NCBI GenBank assembly: GCA_902772455.1
Contig: CACYAW010000006.1
Span: forward strand, 1-64,000
Reading direction: 5' to 3'
DNA: 64,000 nt
Origin: an uncultured Bacteroidales bacterium
GTDB lineage: Bacteria > Bacteroidota > Bacteroidia > Bacteroidales > Muribaculaceae
A program made the position numbers and the translations under genes. The notes beneath the pieces are model-generated. The model did not search any database. It worked only from the letters and a program-made list of their open reading frames with translations, and was not told the DNA's origin. This document shows, piece by piece, positions 1-8,804 of this stretch. The first letter of the stretch is position 1, and each line of letters starts with the position of its first letter.

Positions 1-1169
<1,169 letters not shown>

Positions 1170-1221
1170 TGTCTTTATTAGAATTCTTTTATTAGGTTTA
1201 CTCCATCAATAAAACTCCTCT

Positions 1222-1276
1222 CGCTAAGCCGCTAAGTCGCAAAGGTATTAACACTTAGCTTCTTAGCGCCTTAGCG
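1222..1276. repeat. imperfect inverted repeat around the asnS promoter
   Basis: The arms at 1222-1236 and 1262-1276 (CGCTAAGCCGCTAAG and its near-complement) are 15 bp long with one mismatch, enclosing 25 bp. The loop contains the asnS -7 element. The arms are built from repeated CGCTAAG units. It may end transcription from the pseudouridine synthase gene upstream. Confidence 0.6.
1240..1247 (-). promoter_or_regulatory. Bacteroidetes -7 element for asnS
   Basis: CAAAGGTA on the plus strand reads TACCTTTG towards asnS and matches the TAnnTTTG consensus. No clear -33 TTTG is seen at 19-21 bp spacing. Confidence 0.5.
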
Positions 1277-1312
1277 TGAGTCTGTTTCATATCAAAAAGC
1301 TATTGTTCGTGT

Positions 1313-2779
1313 TTATTCAAACGAGTTCTGCTTCAAGAAGTTGACTTCCTCCTGAGTGAGGTAGCGCCAGCGGCCGCGGGGCAGGTTCTTCTTGGTGAGA
1401 CCGGCGAAATAAACGCGGTCGAGCTTCACCACATGGTAGCCCAGCGATTCAAAAATGCGGCGCACGACGCGGTTGCGACCCGAGTGGATCTCGATACCGG
1501 CCTGCTTGCGGTCGGTGGGCGAGACGTAGCTCACTGCATCGGCATGGATGGGACCGTCGTCGAGCTCAACGCCGTCGGCAATGTGCTGCATGTCTTCCTC
1601 GCTGATGGGCTTGTCGGTCCACACCTGGTAGATTTTCTTCTTGACATACTGCGGGTGGGCGAGCTTAGCGGCCAGGTCACCGTCGTTGGTGAGCAGGAGC
1701 ACACCGGTGGTGTTGCGGTCGAGTCGGCCCACGGGATAGATGCGTTCCTCACAGGCTCCCTTTACCAGATCCATAACGGTCTTGCGGCCATTGGGGTCGT
1801 CGCTGGTGGTGACGCAATCCTTGGGTTTATTGAGCAGGATGTAGCACTTCTTCTCGGTGGTGACAACCTGGTCGTTATATTCCACGATATCCTTGGGGGT
1901 AATCTTCATGCCGAGTTCAGTCACGACGTTGCCGTTGACCTTGACAAGACCCTTCTGGATGTATTCATCAGCCACACGGCGCGAGCAGATGCCGGCGTTG
2001 GCCATGAACTTGTTGAGGCGAACCTCCATGTTGGGATCGATAGCAGGCTCCTCGTAGATGATGCGCTGGGGCTTGGGCGTGAAACGCATCTGGGGCTTGG
2101 GACCCTGACGCTTGGGACGCTGCTGGTAGCCGCCGGGACGCTGCTGATAGCCACCGGGACGCTGCTGATAGCCGCCCTGACGCTGCTGGTAACCGCCCTG
2201 ACGCTGCTGATAGCCACCCTGACGCTGCTGATAACCGCCTTGACGCTGCTGATAGCCGCCCTGGCGCTGCTGGTAACCACCCTGGCGCTGCTGGTAGCCG
2301 CCCTGACGGGGCTGATAGCCACCCTGGCGCTGCTGGTAACCACCCTGACGGGGCTGGTAACCGCCCTGACGGGGCTGATAGCCGCCCTGCTGTTCGGGAT
2401 TCACGGCATTACCCTCGGCATTGGGATCCTGCTCACCAGCGGCCTGCGGCTGCTGGTAGCGCTGCTGATAACGGGGCTGATAGCCACCCTGGCGCTGCTG
2501 ATAGCCACCGGGACGCTGCTGGTAGCCACCCTGACGCTGGTAACCGCCCTGACGGGGCTGATAACCACCCTGACGGGGCTGATAGCCCTGATTGTGATAA
2601 CCTTGTTGACGGGGCTGATAGCCTTCTTGCTGGAACCCCTCGCTAGCATTGGGCTCCTCACCTGGGTTGTGTTCGTGAGCATTGTACTCCACTTTCTCGT
2701 AGCGGACATTCTCCATGTTCTCATCAAGATTGGCCTCACCGATTCTAGGCCTCTTGGGTTTTTTCAAATTCTCGTCCAT
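1313..2779 (-). CDS. RsuA/RluB-family rRNA pseudouridine synthase with a Gly-Gln-Tyr-Arg repeat N-terminus
   Basis: Converts a uridine in ribosomal RNA to pseudouridine. The 488 residues fall into three parts. Residues 1-50 are charged. Residues about 52-110 and 132-223 are tandem GGYQQRQ/GGYQPRQ heptads split by an acidic spacer. Residues about 254-300 form an S4 RNA-binding domain (NKFMANAGICSRRVADEYIQ), followed by the catalytic domain with GRLD at 351-354, Asp354 being the nucleophile. The usual RluB core is about 240-290 residues, so nearly half of this protein is extension. Gly/Arg-rich tails are common on Bacteroidetes members and may bind RNA (inference). RluB and RsuA/RluE/RluF cannot be told apart here. 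No signal peptide; a tRNA gene lies upstream. Confidence 0.93.
   Translation of the reverse strand: MDENLKKPKRPRIGEANLDENMENVRYEKVEYNAHEHNPGEEPNASEGFQQEGYQPRQQGYHNQGYQPRQGGYQPRQGGYQRQGGYQQRPGGYQQRQGGYQPRYQQRYQQPQAAGEQDPNAEGNAVNPEQQGGYQPRQGGYQPRQGGYQQRQGGYQPRQGGYQQRQGGYQQRQGGYQQRQGGYQQRQGGYQQRQGGYQQRQGGYQQRPGGYQQRPGGYQQRPKRQGPKPQMRFTPKPQRIIYEEPAIDPNMEVRLNKFMANAGICSRRVADEYIQKGLVKVNGNVVTELGMKITPKDIVEYNDQVVTTEKKCYILLNKPKDCVTTSDDPNGRKTVMDLVKGACEERIYPVGRLDRNTTGVLLLTNDGDLAAKLAHPQYVKKKIYQVWTDKPISEEDMQHIADGVELDDGPIHADAVSYVSPTDRKQAGIEIHSGRNRVVRRIFESLGYHVVKLDRVYFAGLTKKNLPRGRWRYLTQEEVNFLKQNSFE
2111..2626 (-). repeat. 21-bp coding tandem repeat (GGYQQRQ heptads)
   Basis: Two blocks, about 2450-2626 and 2111-2386, of degenerate 21-bp units each encoding one heptad. 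Synonymous differences between units and Q/P substitutions show the array is diverged, so it is selected as protein or is an old expansion. The block at 2111-2386 holds roughly 13 consecutive units. Confidence 0.9.
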
Positions 2780-2888
2780 CGCTATAAATGTTTGGTTAGA
2801 GTTTGATAAATGATGTGATAATACAATTATAATGTTTATTGGCCTCTCGGCCGGTCTATCAATGATTGAAACAATTACTTTTCTTACA

Positions 2889-2966
2889 TGGTGGGCAGTG
2901 AGGGATTCGAACCCCCGACCCTCTGCTTGTAAGGCAGATGCTCTGAACCAACTGCGCTAACTGCCC
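2889..2966 (-). tRNA. tRNA-Val (anticodon UAC)
   Basis: On the minus strand the acceptor arms GGGCAGT and ACTGCCC pair perfectly, followed by discriminator A and an encoded CCA (2889-2891). The anticodon stem-loop TCTGC-CTTACAA-GCAGA gives anticodon TAC. The T arm carries GGTTCGAATCC. Length without CCA is 75 nt (2892-2966). It stands alone between the pseudouridine synthase and mdh. Confidence 0.96.
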
Positions 2967-3048
2967 ATGGTATTGTCATCAAAATGCGGTACAAAAGTAC
3001 ACTAATCTTCGAAATTACCCAAATAATTAAGGAAATTTATCAATTTGC

Positions 3049-3082
3049 CTGCTTCGCAAGCAGCTTAGATTTTAGTTTTAAG
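3049..3082 (+). repeat. short hairpin followed by a TTAG-rich run
   Basis: CTGCTT-CGC-AAGCAG (3049-3063) is a perfect 6-bp hairpin, followed by CTTAGATTTTAGTTTTAAG. The same architecture, a hairpin with a 3-nt loop followed by TTTAG repeats, recurs near 35.3 and 36.3 kb. The rest of 2967-3155 shows no gene. Confidence 0.45.
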
Positions 3083-3155
3083 CCACTAGTCACGGCTTTG
3101 GCATCGGCACGTTTGACTCACGCCAAGACGCGAAGCCGCCCAGACCTTCTGATAT

Positions 3156-3232
3156 GAAAACAAGAAGGACAATAAACGCAAAACATTAATTATCAACAAA
3201 ATAATAATTATCCTACTTGTCTTTCTTGTCTT
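3156..3232. repeat. GACAAGAAGGACAA-type inverted repeat
   Basis: The left arm at 3156-3173 (GAAAACAAGAAGGACAAT) is imperfectly complementary to the right arm at 3207-3232, around an AT-rich centre. A closely related inverted repeat lies at 9793-9863. It sits downstream of mdh and may be a terminator. No gene is visible between 2967 and 3329. Confidence 0.5.
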
Positions 3233-3329
3233 ATAACAAGAGAGCATTCGCACTCCATTGGCCGGAATGCGAATGCCATTCGTTTTATTCGCAAAATTCG
3301 CCGACTGTTAATTTGCCGGCTGTGCGGGA

Positions 3330-4301
3330 TTACAGGTTGGGGTTGATCTTGTTCCACTCGCTGATGGGAGGAACGATACCCAGGTCAACCAACTCGTCGC
3401 GCATCTTGCACAGGTGCTGGTAGCTGGCGTCGAGTCTGGCGTTCTCGCTGGGAATGCCCTGGGGCACCTTGTAGGATGCGCCGTTCTCGTCGAGCGTGGT
3501 GTCCATAGCCATCATGATGTGGTTGTACTTGTCGTTGCAAACGTAGGTGCCAACGGGGAAGCGGAATTTCTCACCACCCATGGCAGCACGAATCATCTCT
3601 ACCGACAGGTAAGCGGGGCTCTGGAACGAGCTGCGACCACGCAGCTTGATGATCTGGGCGCCACCCTTGGTAACATCGGTCTTCATCTGCTCCCACTCCT
3701 CCCTGGGGAACTCGGGAGTGTCAATGATGTCGATCAACTTGCGGCCGGCAATCTCAACATGGCTGCCGAACACTGCCATCTGCTCACCGTGACCGCCATA
3801 GGTAGCGCAACCGGAGATTTCGCTCTGCATCACACCAAACTTCTTGGCCAGCGCGCTCTGCAGACGAGTGGTGTCGAGAGCAGCGAGGGTGGTCACCTGA
3901 CCGGGCTTCAAGCCGCTATACAGCAGGGTTACCAGACCTGTCAAGTCGGCAGGGTTGAAGATGATGACAACGTGCTTCACATCAGGGCAGAATTGCTTGA
4001 TGTTCATACCCAGTTCCTCAGCGATCTTGCAGTTACCTGCCAGCAGGTCCTCGCGGGTCATACCATCCTTGCGGGGAGCACCGCCACTGGAAATGATATA
4101 CTTGGCGTCGGTAAAGGCTTCCTTGACGTCGGTGGTAGCGACGATATTCACGTCACCGAAACCGCTCTGGCGCATTTCCTCGGCCACGCCCTCGGGCCAG
4201 ATGTTAGTAGTCAAGCCCATCATCAGGGCAGTTTGTACCATATTAGAACCGATCATGCCAGCAGCGCCGACGATGACCAACTTGTCATTTGTTAATGCCA
4301 T
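3330..4301 (-). CDS. malate/lactate dehydrogenase family protein with a shortened nucleotide-binding region
   Basis: NAD-dependent 2-hydroxyacid dehydrogenase, probably interconverting malate and oxaloacetate in the cytoplasm. 323 residues. The Rossmann motif GAAGMIG is at 13-19, the active-site loop APRKDGMTR at 75-83, NPAD at 116-119, the substrate arginine in LDTTR at 142-146, and the catalytic histidine in GGHGE (His171). Odd: after the glycine motif the chain runs TTNIWPEGVAEE, with no acidic residue at the expected end of beta-2. As recalled, relatives have about ten more residues there, including an Asp that holds the NAD ribose. The frame stays open, so this is an in-frame deletion, a real divergence or an assembly error. 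Monocistronic; a -7 element lies upstream. Confidence 0.88.
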   Translation of the reverse strand: MALTNDKLVIVGAAGMIGSNMVQTALMMGLTTNIWPEGVAEEMRQSGFGDVNIVATTDVKEAFTDAKYIISSGGAPRKDGMTREDLLAGNCKIAEELGMNIKQFCPDVKHVVIIFNPADLTGLVTLLYSGLKPGQVTTLAALDTTRLQSALAKKFGVMQSEISGCATYGGHGEQMAVFGSHVEIAGRKLIDIIDTPEFPREEWEQMKTDVTKGGAQIIKLRGRSSFQSPAYLSVEMIRAAMGGEKFRFPVGTYVCNDKYNHIMMAMDTTLDENGASYKVPQGIPSENARLDASYQHLCKMRDELVDLGIVPPISEWNKINPNL

Positions 4302-4353
4302 AATGTTATGTTATTTAATCTTTTAATGTTGTATCTTTGAAATTTTACCACGG

Positions 4354-4361
4354 CAAAGGTA
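4354..4361 (-). promoter_or_regulatory. -7 element for the malate dehydrogenase gene
   Basis: CAAAGGTA reads TACCTTTG on the minus strand, 53 bp upstream of the ATG. CAAA at 4386-4389 could be a poorly spaced -33 element. Confidence 0.5.
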
Positions 4362-4447
4362 CTCAGATTCATCCATTTGTCCAAGCAAAAAGCAAGATAT
4401 TTATGATTAAATAATGTAAAATCAGCCACCGAACGTGACAAAATGAC

Positions 4448-4455
4448 TAACTTTG
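4448..4455 (+). promoter_or_regulatory. -7 element for recR
   Basis: TAACTTTG matches TAnnTTTG, 29 bp before the recR ATG. No good -33 element is seen. Confidence 0.45.
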
Positions 4456-4483
4456 TCCACTCAAAAAACAGGAATTATATTAC

Positions 4484-5113
4484 ATGGAACAGGAATTTGC
4501 ATCACGGTTGCTGGAGTCGGCGGTCAGCGAGTTCGCCAAGTTGCCGGGCATCGGGCGCAAGACGGCGCTCAGGCTGGTCCTGCACCTGCTCAAGCAGGAC
4601 GAGCAGGAGGCGGTGAACTTTGGCGAAGCCATCATCAAGCTGCGCCGCGAGATACGCTACTGCCGCGTGTGCCACAACATCAGTGAGACCGAGGTGTGCC
4701 CCATCTGCGGTAACCCGTCGCGTGACGCCAGCACCATCTGCGTGGTCGAGAACGTCAAGGACGTGATGAGCATCGAGAACACCCACCAGCACCGCGGGCT
4801 CTACCATGTGCTGGGCGGCCTCATCTCGCCCATGGACGGCATCGGCCCGGCAGACATCGAGGTGGACAGCCTGGAGGAGCGCGTCAAGTCAGGCGGCATC
4901 AAGGAGGTCATCCTTGCCCTGAGCGCGACAATGGAGGGCGACACCACCAACTTCTACATCTTCCGCCGCCTGGCCCCCTACCCTGACGTGAAAATCACCA
5001 TCCTGGCACGCGGTGTGAGCGTCGGCAACGAGATCGAATACACCGACGAACTGACGCTGGGCCGCAGCATCCTGAACCGCACCCTTTTCAGCGACACCTT
5101 CCACAAAGAATAA
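4484..5113 (+). CDS. recR: recombination mediator RecR
   Basis: Acts with RecF/RecO to load RecA on gapped DNA. The 209-residue length is near the family norm. An N-terminal helix-hairpin-helix region has [12 protein letters not shown] (about 20-31). A zinc finger uses Cys60, Cys63, Cys72 and Cys75 (CRVC...CPIC). A Toprim domain starts near residue 84 ([10 protein letters not shown]), and a C-terminal Walker-B-like region includes [14 protein letters not shown]. The ATG is set by the domain start. It stands as a single gene between divergent mdh and a convergent secreted-protein gene. No anomalies. Confidence 0.96.
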   Translation: MEQEFASRLLESAVSEFAKLPGIGRKTALRLVLHLLKQDEQEAVNFGEAIIKLRREIRYCRVCHNISETEVCPICGNPSRDASTICVVENVKDVMSIENTHQHRGLYHVLGGLISPMDGIGPADIEVDSLEERVKSGGIKEVILALSATMEGDTTNFYIFRRLAPYPDVKITILARGVSVGNEIEYTDELTLGRSILNRTLFSDTFHKE

Positions 5114-5240
5114 ATAAAGCACGAATTACACGAATTATGCTTTTTATTCTTTTGTCAATTCATTCGTTATAATCGCGAAATCAGCAGTTGGTGAAAATCA
5201 AATAAAACTGATATTTCAAACACCATCATCAATCAACACG

Positions 5241-5282
5241 TTGGCGGGACCAAACAGCTAAATCACAGTTTGGTCCCGCCAA
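5241..5282. terminator. strong hairpin between convergent genes
   Basis: A perfect 15-bp inverted repeat, TTGGCGGGACCAAAC (5241-5255) with its complement at 5268-5282, and a 12-nt loop. It lies between convergent recR and the FGE-repeat gene and can serve both directions. No long U-run. Confidence 0.75.
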
Positions 5283-5301
5283 TGGATGAATAGGGTATAT
5301 C

Positions 5302-8247
5302 TTAATAATCAGTCCTCAGGGCAAGACGTAACCCGGTCACAAAATTCTTGTTTGATGGGATGTCGTGTTCACGGCACACCACCTTGCAATATTGGGCATC
5401 GGCGAACCAGCAACCGCCACGGCTCACACGATCAGTGCCTTCGCCGGGGCCGCTCGGATTGAGCATATCACCCCAGGAATAGTTGCCATACCAGTCCTGT
5501 ACCCATTCCATTACGTTGCCGCTCATGTCATACAGGCCCAATTCATTGGGAGCCTTGGTGGCCACTGTCTGAGTACCATAAACATCGTCCTGTGTCGGGA
5601 TGTTATTCTTACACCAGGCGACATCGTTGAAATTGTTGCTTCCTGCATAAGTGTACTCGTGGCCCTTTTTTGCACCACGAGCGGCATACTCCCACTGGGC
5701 CTCGGTGGGCAGACAGAACTGACGGCCAGTCAATTCATTCAATCTGGCAATGAATTCCTGGCAATCTTCCCAAGACACCGTCTCCACTGGGCGTTGCAGG
5801 TTTTCGGCAAAGCCGTTGGAGGGCGAAAAATAACTTGGATTGTCACCCATCACGGCTTTCCACAGCTCCTGGGTCACCTCAGTCACACCGATGTAGTAAG
5901 GCGTGAGTCTAACTATATGTGGGTCGCCCAAGTTATCGGGATATATGACTTGACCATTAATCGTGCCCATCGTGAACTCGCCGCCCGAGACGTAGGCCAT
6001 ATCAAAGGCCACGCCGTTGACCGCAAAGCTCTCTTGACCATATACTGTAACGTCAAGCTCTGCTGCCTCGCCGGTGTAATCGTTAAATAGCAGAATAGTG
6101 CCCGTAGTGGGACGGATGGCGTTAACAATAAGTTTCTCGCCGCTTATCGTACAGGAGATACCTTCAGGCATTTCGACGGAATACTTACCCCAACCATATT
6201 TGATGTCAACCGATTTGCTCTCACCTACCGAAAGTGTCAACTCCTCTTCCTCAGAAAGGCAGATCTTGGGATAATTATTTTCTCCCCCAATGACGAGGCG
6301 CAATCCCAGGCGATTGTTTTTCTCTGACGGCCAACTGCTGGCATAGACCATCACACCGCAGTTTTCCTGGGTGCTGGACCAGCAGCCGCCACGACGCATA
6401 CGGTGTGTGCCTGAAGGCATGCCGGCATTACTGAACATCTCGTAATGATCGAAACCGTCGCTCCAGTCCTGGCACCATTCCCACACATTGCCGTTCATGT
6501 CATGGATTCCCAACTCGTTGGGCGACTTAGTGCCAACCGGTTGAGTGCTCTGTGACGGAACGTTGCCCCCATACCAAGCCACCTCGTTGATGTCATTGCC
6601 GCCACTGTATGCGGTGGCCTGCCTCAGGTGACCTCCACAGGCAGCATACTCCCACTCGGCCTCGGTGGGCAGACGGAAATGCAAACCCGTCATCTTATTC
6701 AGCTTGATGATGAACTCTTGGCAATCGTCCCACGAAACCTGTTCCACGGGGCGCTTCGGGTCGCCTTGGAAATAACTCGGGTTAGTGCCCATCACCGCTT
6801 GCCACAGTTCCTGGGTCACCTCGGTCTTGCCGATGCAGTAATCCGATACCCCAATCCTCCAAACGTCGGCAGCCTCCCAGTCAAACGGCATAATGCCAGC
6901 CTCCCAGTTACGGCCTAACGAGAACGAGCCACCTTCGACAGCCACCATCGAGAATGTCACGCCATTGACCGTGTAATTCTCAACGGGCTTAACGATGACT
7001 GCGAGCACAGCAGTCACACCGGTGGCTGCGTCGACAACGTGAACGGTAGTAGTGCCTGCGTTAGTGCCCGTTACAGTAAGTTTACCATCGATGATCTCGC
7101 AATCAAGTTTCTCATCATCGCTCACAATCCTATAGTTGCCACAACCATTGATGAAGTCGACCGACCTGCTATCACCAACTGCTACAGTCACCACGCTCTC
7201 GGCAAAACGGAACTTGGTACTATTATTATCATCAAGTACAAGACGCAATCCATGAGAATCATTACCATTCAGTCCGCTGATAAGAGATGACACACGGCAG
7301 TCGGGAGCAGCATCGTCCCAGCCGCCGCCACGGCACACGCGACTTTGACCCCAAGTCGGTCCGGTTGGTTCGGTAGCCTGATCGGTGGTATATCGTCCCT
7401 CATAATCCTGGCACCATTCCCACACATTGCCGCTCATGTCATACAGGCCCAATTCATTGGGTGCCTTGGTAGCGATGGGCTGAGTGCCATAAGAAGTAAT
7501 GTATCCACTATCATGAGTCGGGATATTACCCCAATACCAGCCACACTCGTCAAGGTCATTGCTGCCACTGTATTTGTAGCCACGGCTCCGGTTGCCGCCA
7601 CGGGCAGCAAACTCCCATTCGGCTTCGGTAGGCAAGCGGAACTGCCTTCCTGTCAAGGCATTCAGCCTGAGAATGAATTCATAACAGGAGTGCCACGACA
7701 CAGTTTCAACAGGCAGGTTAGATTGCACCCTGAAGTAACTCGGATGGACACCCATCACCGCCTTCCATAAACTCTGGCTCACCTCGGTCTGGCCGATGCT
7801 GTAACCCGACAGCGTCACCTCGTGAGGATAGGGATAGAATTCTGGGGAGTTATGGTAAGGCTCATCGCCCTGTTCGGGAGTCGCACCCATCATGAATGTG
7901 CCGCCCTCGACGGCTACCATCGTGAACATCACACCGTTCACGGTGAAAGTCTCGGTCACAGGCTGATACCCGTCATCTGGCCACGTGCCACCCAACAGGT
8001 AATCAACCAAATCGGTCACATCGCCAATGTTGACCAGGCCATCGCGATTGACATCGGCATTGTCGGTACTAAAGGCGCCTGAGCCTCCACCCATCAAATG
8101 GTCAATCAAATCGGTCACATCGCCGATGTTGACACCAGCGTCGCAGTTCACGTCACCCAAAGTGGCCACACCGTCAGATGCTTGAGCTCCCAGGGGTAAT
8201 GCCAAAACCGCTACTAACATGATAATAGATTGAACAATTCTTTTCAT
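5302..8247 (-). CDS. secreted protein with two dockerin-like repeats and three FGE-sulfatase domains
   Basis: 981 residues. Signal peptide 1-24. Two dockerin-like calcium repeats at about 31-53 (GDVNCDAGVNIGDVTDLID) and 63-86. FGE/SUMF1-fold domains lie at about 99-338, 424-654 and 738-981, joined by two beta-rich linkers at about 340-422 and 660-736. Each FGE domain has the signature LPTEA(E/Q)WE, an N-G-N-V-x-E-W motif and RGG(G/C)W. True FGE uses a cysteine pair, Cys at +6 and +11 counted from the first G of GGSY, to bind copper. Here the +11 Cys is kept (Cys317, Cys630, Cys954) but the +6 position is D, S or A, so the classical oxidase site looks incomplete. Likely a cell-surface or exported scaffold or binding protein rather than a sulfatase activator (inference). 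Single gene with a -7 element at 8304. Confidence 0.9.
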   Translation of the reverse strand: MKRIVQSIIMLVAVLALPLGAQASDGVATLGDVNCDAGVNIGDVTDLIDHLMGGGSGAFSTDNADVNRDGLVNIGDVTDLVDYLLGGTWPDDGYQPVTETFTVNGVMFTMVAVEGGTFMMGATPEQGDEPYHNSPEFYPYPHEVTLSGYSIGQTEVSQSLWKAVMGVHPSYFRVQSNLPVETVSWHSCYEFILRLNALTGRQFRLPTEAEWEFAARGGNRSRGYKYSGSNDLDECGWYWGNIPTHDSGYITSYGTQPIATKAPNELGLYDMSGNVWEWCQDYEGRYTTDQATEPTGPTWGQSRVCRGGGWDDAAPDCRVSSLISGLNGNDSHGLRLVLDDNNSTKFRFAESVVTVAVGDSRSVDFINGCGNYRIVSDDEKLDCEIIDGKLTVTGTNAGTTTVHVVDAATGVTAVLAVIVKPVENYTVNGVTFSMVAVEGGSFSLGRNWEAGIMPFDWEAADVWRIGVSDYCIGKTEVTQELWQAVMGTNPSYFQGDPKRPVEQVSWDDCQEFIIKLNKMTGLHFRLPTEAEWEYAACGGHLRQATAYSGGNDINEVAWYGGNVPSQSTQPVGTKSPNELGIHDMNGNVWEWCQDWSDGFDHYEMFSNAGMPSGTHRMRRGGCWSSTQENCGVMVYASSWPSEKNNRLGLRLVIGGENNYPKICLSEEEELTLSVGESKSVDIKYGWGKYSVEMPEGISCTISGEKLIVNAIRPTTGTILLFNDYTGEAAELDVTVYGQESFAVNGVAFDMAYVSGGEFTMGTINGQVIYPDNLGDPHIVRLTPYYIGVTEVTQELWKAVMGDNPSYFSPSNGFAENLQRPVETVSWEDCQEFIARLNELTGRQFCLPTEAQWEYAARGAKKGHEYTYAGSNNFNDVAWCKNNIPTQDDVYGTQTVATKAPNELGLYDMSGNVMEWVQDWYGNYSWGDMLNPSGPGEGTDRVSRGGCWFADAQYCKVVCREHDIPSNKNFVTGLRLALRTDY

Positions 8248-8303
8248 GTTGATTATTAATACATTAGGTTTAGTTAAAATGGTGTAGTTAAGAATTCAAG
8301 GCG

Positions 8304-8311
8304 CAAAGGTA
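8304..8311 (-). promoter_or_regulatory. -7 element for the triple-FGE gene
   Basis: CAAAGGTA reads TACCTTTG on the minus strand, about 57 bp upstream of the ATG. Confidence 0.5.
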
Positions 8312-8588
8312 GTAATAAAAATACAATATATTATCATCGTACACAAAGAAAGCAACCGTGATCGACAAGAAACATTCCCCGTGATGCACACACAATAGTG
8401 GTTCATTCACTAAATCTTGGGCAAAATGCTTGCACACTCCATGGATTTTCTCGAAATTTGCATACGAGTTGAGCATAAGATAAGTTGAATTGAATGTGTC
8501 AACAGCCACTAAATCGCAATCAATCAGCACGATGCCCAACAATACAGAGTTTCAAATGATAATAATTTGAAATGCACCAATCACCAAG
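8312..8588. other. intergenic region without recognisable gene
   Basis: AT-rich spacer between the triple-FGE gene promoter and the charged microprotein gene. An 84-codon minus-strand frame across 8288-8542 has no family resemblance and overlaps the promoter, so it was not called. Confidence 0.5.
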
Positions 8589-8738
8589 ATGGCCGACAAC
8601 GATTTTGCATACCGCCAGGAGGACGCCGAGAAACGCCGTCGCCGCCTCGAAGCCGAGCGACAGCGCCGCCTGCGCCACGCCCGCGAAGAATACATCAAGA
8701 AAAAACAGCAAAAAAAGGAAGAACAAGCCCAAGAGTGA
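8589..8738 (+). CDS. 49-residue highly charged coiled-coil microprotein
   Basis: Begins MADNDFAYRQEDAEKRRRRL and ends KKKQQKKEEQAQE. More than half of the residues are R, K, E, D or Q, with an unbroken helical, coiled-coil-like pattern from about residue 10 to the end. No signal peptide or cysteine. Two other frames are open here, but they give Ser/Arg-rich translations lacking a heptad pattern. The function is unknown; similar Lys/Arg/Glu-rich short proteins occur in Bacteroidales. It lies upstream of the 3' end of miaA, which is convergent. Moderate certainty that it is expressed. Confidence 0.55.
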   Translation: MADNDFAYRQEDAEKRRRRLEAERQRRLRHAREEYIKKKQQKKEEQAQE

Positions 8739-8804
8739 CCCTCGCCCAGAACGGCACTCTTCTACGAGCCAGTGGCTCGCAATACATAACTGAACGGCAG
8801 CATT

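Noticed and set aside
2111..2626. Regular 21-bp repeats that could be taken for a CRISPR array
   Set aside because: No spacers; units are contiguous codons of a protein with synonymous variation, and no cas genes are near.
1433..2806. 457-codon plus-strand frame with Leu/Thr/Ala repeats resembling a membrane protein
   Set aside because: Antisense shadow of the GGYQQRQ repeat of the pseudouridine synthase.
3217..3423. 68-codon plus-strand frame after tRNA-Val
   Set aside because: Half lies antisense to mdh; no family or start context.
8288..8542. 84-codon minus-strand frame
   Set aside because: Overlaps the promoter of the triple-FGE gene; no protein-like features beyond being open.
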